DNA from: Kwoniella bestiolae CBS 10118
Taxonomy: Eukaryota; Basidiomycota; Tremellomycetes; Tremellales; Cryptococcaceae
Direction: 5' to 3'
DNA: 64,000 nucleotides
NCBI RefSeq assembly: GCF_000512585.2
Contig: NC_089241.1
Span: 5,598,001 to 5,662,000 of the forward strand
The notes under the pieces were generated by a model. It worked only from the letters and a program-made list of their open reading frames with translations, was not told the DNA's origin and did not search any database. This document shows positions 47,980 to 58,223 of the stretch, piece after piece. Made by a program: the position numbers and the translations under genes. Numbering within the stretch: the first letter of the stretch is position 1; every line of letters begins with the position of its first letter.

Positions 47980-48970
47980 ATGCACTCATTCACCGCCGTC
48001 GCTACTTTCGCCCTCGTCGCTTCCGCTTCGATCGTATCTGCTGCTCCTATCGCCTGCAGAGGTAAGCCCGACAACTACGTTGATGGTTATCTTGAGGACT
48101 ACGACACTTGTAAGTCTTGCTCTTCCTCCCTTCCTTCCTTCCTTCTTCCCTTCCTCACCACTTAAGCTAATACTCATTATTCCTACAACAGACCACGTCC
48201 GATACATCGCCTTAGACTGTCACTCCCAACACAACACCACCTTCTTCGATGACTGTTGTCACCCCTTGCTCGCCAACGAGACCCTCGCCGACAACCGATT
48301 GGCCTACTGCACTCCCAACACCACCGCCGTTGCCGAAGTCACCTCTACCATCGTAGCTTCCAACGCCACTGCTACCGCCACCGGGGCCGTCGAGGCCACC
48401 ACCACCGCCTCAGCCGATGTTGACGCTGCCTCCGAATACTCCGCCGCCGAGACCTCCACATCTGCCGTAGCCGAGTCCACCATTGGTGCCGTTGCCGAGT
48501 ACGCCCACCACGGCAAGCAATCTTCTTCCTCTTCCTCTTCCGAGGCTGCTCCTACCTCCACCACCGAAGCTGCTTGGACCGCCGAAGCCACCTCCACCTC
48601 TTCCGCTGCTGCCGAGACTTCTTCCGCTGCCTCCTCTTCAGGCTCAAGCGACGTCAAGACCGGTGGTTTCGCTACTTTCTTCTACCAAGGTGGAAACGCC
48701 GGGGCCTGTGGTACCGTCCACTCTGACTCTGACAAGGTCATCGCCATCGACTCTAACGGTTACTGGTCCGACTTCTCTCAACCATCGCAATACTGTGGTA
48801 AATACATCACCATCACCAACACCAACAACGGTAAGACCGTCACCGCCATGGTCGCTGATGTCTGCCCCACCTGTGTCTCCGACAACTCTCTCGATCTCTC
48901 GGTTGGAGCGTTCACCGAGATCGCTTCTGAAGATGATGGATCAGTCCCAATTACCTGGGTCTGGGCCTAA
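47980..48970 (+). CDS. Secreted protein with C-terminal double-psi beta-barrel (barwin/RlpA/expansin-like), 302 aa
   Basis: Two exons: 47980-48109 and 48192-48970, phase 1, joining DYDT to YHVRYIALDCH. Residues 1-21 (MHSFTAVATFALVASASIVSA) are a clear signal peptide. A short Cys-containing region follows (CHSQHNTTFFDDCCHPLL). Then comes a Ser/Thr/Ala-rich linker of about 130 residues, probably O-glycosylated. The C-terminal barrel of about 100 residues reads GFATFFYQGGNAGACG, WSDFSQPSQYCGKYITI, GKTVTAMVADVCPTC and LDLSVGAFTEIA. The barrel's conserved Asp (VADVCPTC) and the paired Cys are present. Codon choice is strongly biased to C-ending codons (GCC, ACC, TCC), as in highly expressed genes. 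Such proteins bind or loosen polysaccharide, or act as small secreted surface factors; the exact role here is unknown. Confidence 0.88.
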
Positions 48971-49618
48971 TCAATTCGTTGACCTTGATGGTGAATGAAT
49001 GAAGAAAAATTGCAAAATCGAAAAAACTCGTGTTTCCATACTATACTTTTTCATTTCTTTTGGTCTTTTTAGTGTATATCCCCTTAGAACATCATATATC
49101 ATCTAGATTCCCCCACATAACGATAAAACGGAAAACCTGTCTCACCAATCACCCTTTCCATCCTTCTTTTGTTTCTAAACATCTATATGATAAGGATCGT
49201 TGATCGGTCTTCCCTTTTATCTGCTTTTGTACTTGTTCGATCTTTGATTTGAGCTCTTTGGACTGGCTTTCCATCGAGTCTCATCTTGTCGACTAGTCTA
49301 GGTAAATGGAAGAGTAGTGTAGATGGTCTTTGTTATGCTGTGCATAATGAGGATTAGATAGAAGTAGATAGATTGGATTGGGAAATGTCATGAATGGAGC
49401 TAGTCTCCTTTTACGAAAATAAATTCGAAAGTTGTTGCATAAAAGTGAGCGGTGATCGGGACTGCTCCGTCAGATTCAGTCGCGATCGCCCAAAAGCGAT
49501 TCACCGAACGTAAAGATTAGCTCAGTCAACTAATACCCGCATTCAATGTTCATCTCCTTGTTATTACTACTACCTCCCATCTGTCAACAATCAACAAGAC
49601 TGCTACGTCGCAGAGCTA
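48971..49618. other. Intergenic region DPBB gene / RNase H1
   Basis: 3' flank of the DPBB gene (pyrimidine- and AT-rich) and the promoter of RNase H1. An ATG at 49546 opens a different frame from the RNase H1 start at 49619 and would act as an upstream ORF if transcribed. Confidence 0.45.
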
Positions 49619-51700
49619 ATGTTCCGCCTCGTGCTACCTGTATCAAGAGAAGTATCTGCATTTGTATCTATAGCTATAGCACAAAGCTCAACCAGACTTA
49701 TATCCTATCAACCCACATTCAGATATTCACTTATCCGACCAGTATCTTGTCCCGCACTTCATCAGCGTCAACTTCATTCTACCAGCTCAGTCTCCCCAAC
49801 CTTACGTCGAAGACTGATCTTGCCATCTACAAAGCCCCAGAAACTCAATAAGAACCTTTGGGGGCTGGCCGACAAGCTACGGATCACGTTTATAGGTAGA
49901 CCCGAGGTGGTTGATGAGGAATCACGAGGGATGTGAGTGGCTGTCTGGTTTACCAACTCGTCTCAGTATGACTTGGAGTAAATGCAGCGAGACCACTTTA
50001 AGCTGACAATATGGATATGAATAACAATGCTACTCCGACATCTAGGCCCAAAGCAGCTTATTATGCAGTAGCTGCTGGACGTAAACCCGGTGTGTATACG
50101 ACATGGAATGAAGCTGAGGCTCAGGTCAAAGGGTATGCCGGGTGAGTGGAGAACGAGCATAATTATTCTCTAGAGCAGATATCTGTCGGTCCGAGGATTC
50201 CTCGAGATGTGTACACAAAGACCTGCGAGCTAAGATGACTTGCTGTATAGAGCGAAATACAAGAAATTCCCAACCCAAACCCAAGCAGAAGAATTCATCT
50301 CTACCTCTTCCTCTTCTGCCTTCTCATCTCTGACATCATCTACAACCTCGTCATCCTCCACTTCCAAGAACAACAAACCATATTCCAAACCCCCCACTTT
50401 GACCCCATTCAACACCCACCGCCGAGCGGAATCACCTACCACCCAATCATCGCCCTCATCCCTTCCAGATCACTTACAAGAGATCGCATCGAGGGGATAC
50501 GCCTTCACGAAGGATTATTATCTGATCGTACATACCGATGGATCTGCTTTGGGGAATGGGCAGAAGGGAAGTAGGGCGGGGGCGGGGGTATTTTGGGGTG
50601 AAAGTGGTGAAGCTGCTAAGAAGTGGGCTGAATTTTCATTCTTATCGTACTTCTGCAGATGATTATTCTAAGGGGAAAGCTGATCTTGTGGCTGGATGGG
50701 AAAATAGGAACTATAGCGAGAGGGTACCTGGTTTAACGCAGACCAATAATCGAGGGGAATTACTGGTAGGTCGGTCTCTGTCAGCTTTCCGGGGATCCAA
50801 ATTTTAAAAAAGCCCTCTCAGCTGATATGACATAAATAGGCAGTGATCAGAGCATTGGAACAATGCCCATACCCCGATGTACCGCTCGAGATCCGGTGTG
50901 ATTCGCAGTATACGATATCATGTGAGGGCGAAACGTCTCTACCTGATGAGGAACAGCATGGACTTGGATCTGCATAATCACATACTGACGGATTGTTTTG
51001 GATTGATGATACAGGCATGACCACCTGGCTTCCCAAATGGCTTCGAACGAACTTCCGAACCTCCTCTACCCCCTACACACGATCCAATGCGAACACGACG
51101 ACTCAGCAGCAGAGTAAGCAGATATCCAACGTGGACATGGTGAAGCATCTTCTGGTCCTGCTCAGAAGGAGGAGCGGGAGGGGAAAAGTGAAATTCAAAT
51201 ATGTTCCTGCGCATAGCGGGATAGAGGGGAACGAGAGGGCTGATGTGGGTCTATCTCTTACCCACTTCCCTACCATGTTCATACGCATATGCGCATGTCA
51301 TCTGAACTTCCCTGCGCAAACATCGCGGATTTGGCTTTGTACTTGACTGATACCGTGCTCTGAATATTTCAATAGCAACTCGCCAAGATGGGTAGTCTGA
51401 TGCCTGAGTCGAATGGGGCTGTCAAATGGTTGACCCCGGAGGAGGAAGAAATATCATCCACCGAAAATCGAAAAGATGCAGAAGATATGAAGGGACTTAG
51501 TGGTGGTGTAACGGATGTCGAGGTCGAGGTAAGTATTTCAATCGCCTTATCTGATCATCCACTACTCCTCACTCCTACTCTTCCTGGTCCGAAACTGACG
51601 ATTGATAATTGCTTCTTCCGACGTGATGCAGCTCGACGAGAATTGGCTGATGTCTGCCGAGGAATTGGACAACTTTGAGAAGGATCTGATGGACGAATGA
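49619..51700 (+). CDS. RNH1: Ribonuclease H1 with N-terminal hybrid-binding domain and mitochondrial-type leader exon
   Basis: Degrades RNA in RNA-DNA hybrids. Exon 1 (49619-49932) encodes a basic, acid-poor leader (MFRLVLPVSREVSAF...QRQLHSTSSVSPTLRRRL), like a mitochondrial presequence. A 113-base intron (49933-50045) with CTGAC branch follows. The splice AT|G makes an AUG at the start of PKAAYYAVAAGRKPGVYTTW, the hybrid-binding domain, which continues WNEAEAQVKGYAGAKYKKF. After a Ser-rich linker, the catalytic domain has all four acidic residues: YLIVHTDGSA, QTNNRGELLAV, IRCDSQYTIS and GIEGNERAD. The loop YVPAHSGIEGNE carries the conserved His. Introns near 50592-50665, 50766-50840, 50921-51014, 51246-51375 and 51530-51631 are joined in frame. 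The C-terminus is acidic (LDNFEKDLMDE, TGA 51698-51700). Confidence 0.88.
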
Positions 51701-51850
51701 AGATCGGTCGATGACGAACGGTACGATGGATCTTGTTGTGATGAATTGAGGCTATTTGATCGGGTGACCTTATCTTGTTGTATCTCATTGAGCGATATCT
51801 CTGTAACTCATATTGTGGTATTCATCACCATGCATCATTTACCACTACGT

Positions 51851-51891
51851 ATGCTTTATGCTTTATGCTTTATACCCTATGCTTTATGCTT
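51851..51891. repeat. Tandem 7-mer repeat (atgcttt)n
   Basis: Three tandem copies of atgcttt, a short break, then two more, in the convergent spacer between RNase H1 and the CHORD gene. Confidence 0.75.
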
Positions 51892-51945
51892 ACTTTACAC
51901 TCTACAGCTACATCCCAACAACACCCTCCCACCTCGACTATTCTA

Positions 51946-53877
51946 CTATCCCCTCCTAGCCAGCTCCTCGGGAGAAAGCACAATCTCCTTCCCACCGACT
52001 GTACCTGTCCTACCGCTCACTCCAAAGGTCAGAGCATATCCCGGTGGGAGCTCTGTCCCCGGTGGTGGGAGTTCGAGTAATGGCCATGAGATGGCACTGG
52101 GTTTCTGGAGGACTATGTCGACCTGTTTGAAATGAGGATCGGGTGTCAGGGTCAGTACATGACAATGAGCAGACAGGGTATTAAAGATGAAGATAAGATG
52201 ATATACGGAAGGGAAGGAGCAAGTCAAGATGGTACACGCAAGTCACAAGTCACCCACCTTCGTACCTAATATCCTATATGTACAGGTCTCAGGATAGATA
52301 GGACCGTACAGCTGTAATGTCTTATTGACCCGTTTGTTAGATGGGAGGTATAGGTCGAGATGTAACTATACAACATCGATGTGAGCTTCAACCCCGTCTC
52401 AACTGATCCTTTCTCAGCCTCGAGATGGGCCGGTCCAACCTAGCTTGGGGCTTAATGAATCCAAGTCAACTCACCGACTGCGATTCGAATTTCACTGTTG
52501 ATTTTTCTTTATCCGCTCTGTACGTTGATAATAAGATATCAGTGTTCCATCCTATTAGTCATGTTGACATGCGATTGCCTCTCTTGACCATATGTACAGT
52601 ATAACATCAACTCACCCTTTCGCAAAAGCAGATACGTGGACCTGCAATGGCGTCTGATAATGATCCAATCTACAATCCACTTTTTCTTCTTTTGTCTGCA
52701 GCGGGGTCCGACCCATCTCAGTCAGCGAATATGACCATAGCTTGAGAGAGTGCTCTACACTCACCTCATCCTTCTTTGAACCTACAAACAGATGTTTACC
52801 CTCCTTGCATCCTTCAATCTTCAGGAACTCTGAGAACTCTAGTACTCGCCGTTTGCAGCATAGATATCCTTTTGAGCCCTCGTGGAAGATTGCCTGTAGC
52901 ACAGCCATTCCCGACAGAGGGGTAAGAGTCAGTCAAACATGATCTGATCTGCATCGACACCAGATGAACCTTGATAGGGTCTAATGAAAGAGGAAAAAAA
53001 GTAGGACCTACCCCCTGAGGATGATACCTACAAACCCCACTTCTACTCTCCTCATTCACGTACTTATACCCACATCCAGTCCGCTTACACCCCGTCCCCT
53101 CTCTCACCTGTACACTCGGATCATCTTCCTCTTCCTCCTCCACCTTGGGGGCGGGAGCGGGAACGGATGATGTAGACGATACTGCCTGTTGAGGCGCCTC
53201 AGAGGGACCAGAGTCGGTGGAGAGCTTGGAGAAACCGTATGTCTCTACTCCGTCTGCGGAGATTGTAGGTTCGTGAGTTGTTTCCGTTTTGGTCGGGGCG
53301 GGTTTGGAGGGGGCGGAGGGGGATTGGGAGTGTTTGCCTTTTGTACATGTCTATAGCCTCGCCTAAGTGTGTTAGCGCCAGCGATGTGACTGTGGAGAAG
53401 AGAGAAAGTGGGACTTACGGGTAAGGCCATGAATTGGTCGAACTCCAATACAGGCTATTCAATTGCATATCATCATCGTCATCAGCTCACATCGTCAAAC
53501 ATTATCATTCATCAATTGAAATTATATACGAAGGAGGAAGCATACCTTGTTCACTTCGTTACAACATGCTATTTCACCAACCCAATCAGTCAATCAGCTA
53601 TCATCCCCCCTTCGCAATTTGCAAATAGAAAGGACGAGTGCAGAACCACTCACACCATGATTTCAATCCTTCATGAAAGACCTGTCATTCACAGTAGATC
53701 TGTCAGCTTCGACGCAGTACCCAAGGGTGAACGATTTGCTCATGCACCCATGCACCCGAGAGGTTGTGCCAAACAAGCTCAACTCACCGGCCCACCAGGA
53801 TGATAACTACAACTCCCCTCTGCATTATCCGCTTCGTCAAATTCCTTCTGACACCCTTTGTTCGCGCACCTTGGCAT
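51946..53877 (-). CDS. CHORD-CS domain protein (CHORDC1/morgana-like Hsp90 co-chaperone)
   Basis: Start MPRCANKGCQKEFDEADNAE at 53877, end LSPEELARRG at 51946. The first zinc-binding CHORD runs CANKGC...GSCSYHPGGP, VFHEGLKSWCC, EFDQFMALP and CTKGKHS over four exons. A Ser/Pro linker follows, then a second CHORD: CKRTGCGYKYV, GVCRYHPQG, AIFHEGSKGYLCCKR, EFSEFLKIEGC and KEGKH. The CS (p23-like) domain reads VHVSAFAKGADKEKS, HLDLYLPSNKRVNKTLQLYG and VDIVLQKPSAISWPLL. The Cys and His ligands of both CHORDs are present. In animals and plants CHORD proteins (morgana, RAR1) work with Hsp90 and SGT1; baker's yeast has none. It is convergent with RNase H1. Confidence 0.88.
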
Positions 53878-54251
53878 TTTATCTGAGCTTGGAGTAGACT
53901 GGACTTCCTATGGGTTGAAATGAAGTAACTTGGAGTTGAGGTATCACTATTCAACGGTTCATGAATAGACTGTATTTCTCATAACTACAACGATAATATC
54001 CTGTTCACGGTTCTCGTTCTCCACCGACCCGACGGACTGGAAATATCTAGAAATATACCACGTGGCTCATCTCAACATTCGGGTTCGGTCATCGTCCTTT
54101 CCTTCTACTAAGAAGACCTATCTTAGTGCTGTGGTAGGAGGATCATTGGATACTACTGTATAGTGCACACGAGAGAGGATATATCAAGATACACACAATG
54201 AAATGCAAAAGTAACTCGACTTAAACTAGGATACTACAATACTAAACTAAA
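53878..54251. other. Spacer between CHORD gene promoter and WDR26/GID7 gene 3' end
   Basis: No gene seen. It holds the leftward CHORD-gene promoter and the leftward 3' end of the GID7-like gene. Confidence 0.45.
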
Positions 54252-57200
54252 CTACAGAACCATACCTTCTTCATCTTCTTCCCCATCATCTTCCACCTTT
54301 ATCCCATCCCCATTACCCTCAATGTTCATCATTTCATCGAGATTGAGTGGAGGTTGCCATATACGACTATGTCATTCCACCCATTAGTCAACTTTATCAT
54401 GAATCTACGACGCAGTGCTCGATATAAGCTGAGCAGAGATCTCACTCACATGGTACTATCATCACTACAACTCGCGAATATCCGCCTAGCAGCGACAGGG
54501 TTCCAAGCAACAGCATTGACTACGCTCGTATGGCCCGAAAGAACTTCGATGGGGTTTGGGGAAGATCCCTGCCAGACATATACATGTCCGTCTACATTGC
54601 AAATAGTGGAAACATCAGCTGTTACCCTTGTACCGTTGATTTCGGGAGACATCAGCTGAGAAGAAAGCTCACCTTCGCTTCCCGATAGGACGAATCGATC
54701 CTTCGGTGCACCAAAGCAACTCCTAATAAGGAAATGCCCCTGTACGTGTCCGCTGTGTTTCCTCAGATACCTAAATCCAGGATCTATCGACCATACTTGG
54801 ATTTCCTGCGAAATCCAGACCGATCAGCTCAAAATCTCTTCATACAAACTATCGCTAGCTGGAACACTTACGTCTGGTGAACAGCTAACAATGATCTTCC
54901 TCCCATCACTCGAAATCTTGATACTGGTAGTCTCACATCGGAGATCTTGTGACCAACTACAAGCCTCTCATCAGCTTCATCCTCGTTCACGGTGTTGTAC
55001 GACCGCACTCACTCGATAATCTCATGGTCCGCTATACGGATCATAGCCAGCGAATGCTCCATCGTGGCATACTGGAAGGGAGCCAGCGGTCCTCCATTAG
55101 GCCCGATAGCAGTGACAGGACCTATCGTCTCTGATTCATCTGACGGACGAGCGGACATTGATTGCTTCAATTTATCGTTATGCGAGACTCGTTTCAGGGG
55201 AGTAGTAATTGCTACGATCCGTTTGCCGTCGGGCGTAATGACGAAATCGTTCAGTTGCATCGAGCCTGCAGACCACTGGCGTAGTAGGTTGCCAGCGGGG
55301 GTCTGAAAAATTCATGAGTCAGTACATGTCCCAAATGAGCGTACCACCGAAGGTATACTTCAGTACTCACATAAAACACCACTTTGCAATCCATCGAGGC
55401 CACCACAAACTCCGAACCATCAGGTAACCACTGAATCGCACTGATTGTATCACTATGCTGAGATCCAGACGAAGGTTTGGGTCTCAATTCTCCGCTCTGT
55501 ACCAGTCACAATCATCATCAGCTGTTCCACCTTGGCATATCCTTCAAGAGACAGCTCAACCTACCTTGACATCCCAAACATATATATTCTTATCCGCACC
55601 CGTTACTAACGTCTTTCCATCAGGGGACCAAGCCATCGCATCTACCGGATCACTATGTTCCTTCAAATGCTGGAATGGAACCACACTATACTGCGATCCA
55701 CCACTTTCCTTCGGTGTAAACTAGATACCAATCTTCGATATAAGCTAGAGTTGCGATCAGCGCCGGTATATTTCAGCTCACCTTCAATTGCCAGATAACA
55801 ACGGTCTTATCCTTCCCCGCACTAGCCAGATACATCCCATCAGGGCTCCACTCGATCCTCCATACTTCGTCCGTGTGATCCGCTAATACATGGGTGGTAA
55901 TTGAGGGAAACACCCCGCTCTCACACCTATGATCGGTATATAGGGATGTGGATTCAGGTTCTTCGTGATAAAGACAAGATAGCTGCTGATGTCTCCTTGC
56001 TTGATCGAAGAGGGTAGCAAGTCGGCGAGAGGGAACCATGATTTGGGGAGAGATAAATGCTATAAAAATGTTAGCTGGCTGTTCTACTCTAATGAGAGGC
56101 TGGTAGCTAACCTTGAAGATGCTCCAATAACTGTCTACGGGAAGTACCCTGTGCGCCATCCCACATAGCTCGTTCGTACAGATCATCTTTATCGAGGCAC
56201 ATCATAAAGCTATATCATTCAGTAAGATATCAGCTATACCTTTTTCACATGAACCTCAACATGCGGATCGTAGCGTGATAAGGAGCTGAGACACGTACCC
56301 AGATAAAGTATGTAGCACCTCCTGATCCTTCGCCACCCTATTCAACTCCCCTCTCAACACTCCCAAAGCCTTCTTCTGCTGCCCTATCTCAAGATATTCA
56401 AGATATTTCTGTTGAGAAATCAAGAATTTCATTTGATCGGAGATACTATTCGTGCCCTTCGATTTAGGTAGTTTACCCGACGCTATACTACTACTCGACG
56501 ACGCTGGTTCAGGTTCCGAGGTGGTCGAGGAGATGGGAATGCCTAGTTCGGGTAATAGACCTAATGCTTCTGACCATCTTCCTCCCAGGATGGCAGATTG
56601 GAATTCGTTTGCGTGGGGTGTGGAGAGGTTGTATCCTGATTCGAGTTCTAAGACATCTGCTGATTGACTAGAAGCACGGCAAGATCAGTATCAGTGTCAC
56701 ATGTCAGTTGTACAATGTTGAGAAGAAGAAGACGAGACCCACTGGTATCCTATATCCCTCAACCCCTGTAGAATAAGCCTTACAGCTTCCTCCCTCTCCA
56801 CCGGCATTCTCCTCCCACCACCCACTCCAGGTCTCTGAGTTGGTTTCCTACTTATCGCTCTACCTTCATGGTGGCTCAGCCCATCTTCTACTTCCAACTC
56901 ATCATCCGTCCCCTCCTTGCCATCGTCTGCCATAGCCACGTCGGGGTGCTCGTTCCAACTCCGATCATCCTCATACATCAAATTACCAGGTGGTAGGACA
57001 TGCTGGATAGAGCCGAGCACATGAGGGGGTAATGAACCAGGCCCAATGGATGATGACGAGGCGTGGCCATTTGACGATGAAGATGAGGGTCCAGGTTCGT
57101 TATCGTGGGATGCGCCGTTGGTAGGACTCGAGCCATTACCGTTATGTAATGGGTGGCCCATGGTGTCGGTCATATGTTTGCTGGAGGATGGTCTGATGCG

Positions 57201-57272
57201 TTGTCTTGGTCGAGATTGGTCGTGGTCCTCCTCGTCGGAAGGTGGTCGGGGGCGAGTGATACCTCTCTGCAT
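54252..57272 (-). CDS. GID7: WDR26/GID7-like WD40 protein (CTLH + WD repeats), GID/CTLH ubiquitin ligase
   Basis: Scaffold of the GID/CTLH E3 ligase, which degrades gluconeogenic enzymes. Taking MQRGITRPRPPSDEEDHD at 57272 as start, the head is disordered (Ser, His, Asn). It is followed by the LisH/CTLH-type pieces MPVEREEAVRLILQGLRDIG, NEFQSAILGGRWSEALGLL, QMKFLISQQKYLEYLEIG and QKKALGVLRGELN. The family motif RRLATLFDQARRHQQLSCLYH follows. WD40 repeats fill the C-terminal half (HTDEVWRIEWSPDGMYLASA, HSDTISAIQWLPDGSEFVVA, GHTSVVNAVAWNPVAARRIF). The tail is acidic (EDDGEEDEEGMVL, TAG 54252-54254). The true start may lie upstream: a GTGAGT...TATGCAG intron ends just before RGITRP, and the frame before it is open to about 57830 but has no ATG. 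Confidence 0.87.
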
Positions 57273-58223
57273 AGATGGTGATATCAGTTGTGTAATGGAG
57301 TATGCAGATAGAGGAGGTGAATGACGTGATGTGAGATGCACATGAGGATCTCATTTGCTGTTGAATGGTTGGATAAAGGTGAAAGATGAAAGATGGAAGA
57401 TAAAAGACAAAGAATAGAGATATGAGAGTACTCTGTACTCACATTCAAGGTTGTAGAAGTATTCGTATTCCCGACGGGCGTCTGTGCTGAATTATGTCCT
57501 GATATGTTACTACTACTACTACTATTTCTGTTGAGAGATTGGTCGGTGGCAATTGCAATTAAATTAGCAGTAGCAGGTAAAGGCAAAACACCAGTTATAT
57601 CTTCTTCTGCCGAGGTAGAAGCTACTTTGGCGTGTGATTGGTCGTTAGGTACGTTAGGTGGTATAGGGGAAGGAGGTGACAGGTTGAATGATTTGATCGA
57701 GGTGGAAAAGAGGGTGATGGTGGTTACCCTCTTGAATTTCCGGATATGAGATGGGAGGTTTGAAGGGGAAGAGTACGCGTAGGTGACAAATGGATTATGC
57801 TGAGCAATGCAAGCAGTAGTATGAAGTAAGATCTAAGATGCTGGTTTGCTTATGGTGTTCGTTATGCTACTGGTCTGCTTGTTGAGATTATGCTGTATGT
57901 ATGTGGATGAGGATGGTGAGTCAGTGTATCGGGTAACTATCACTATCACTCACTCGTTCGCGTGATATGAGTACGAGTGAGTACTCCCTACGGTGGGTGA
58001 AATGACGCTAAAAGGAAACGATAAGCGGGTCATACACAGATATACATATATCTATATAACTTAACTCTCCACCCCATATAACAACCCATCCACCGCATTC
58101 AATCAACCGGAGCAGTCACCTTACGCATCGCTCACCTACAGTTCTAACAATATATGGACACATACCAGGTATACATACCATTCTAACCATCCTACCTACC
58201 CAGCACCCACATCAAACCCAACA
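57273..58223. promoter_or_regulatory. Divergent GID7-SNX4 upstream region with probable 5' exon of GID7
   Basis: On the minus strand, 57326 to about 57830 is open in frame with the GID7-like protein (SHIRKFKRVTT..., ISGHNSAQTPVGNTNTSTTLN). It ends at a GTGAGT donor but has no ATG. The remainder to 58223 holds the SNX4 promoter and leader (TATA-like tatatctatataac, about 58046-58060). Confidence 0.5.

Noticed and set aside
48304..48657. Long minus-strand frame opposite the secreted DPBB gene
   Set aside because: Antisense shadow of the GCC/ACC/TCC-biased Ser/Thr/Ala linker; the plus frame has the signal peptide and barrel.
53001..53170. First thought: RING or other zinc finger
   Set aside because: The Cys/His spacing with YHPQG and FHEGSKGYLCC is that of a CHORD domain, and a second CHORD plus CS domain confirm it.
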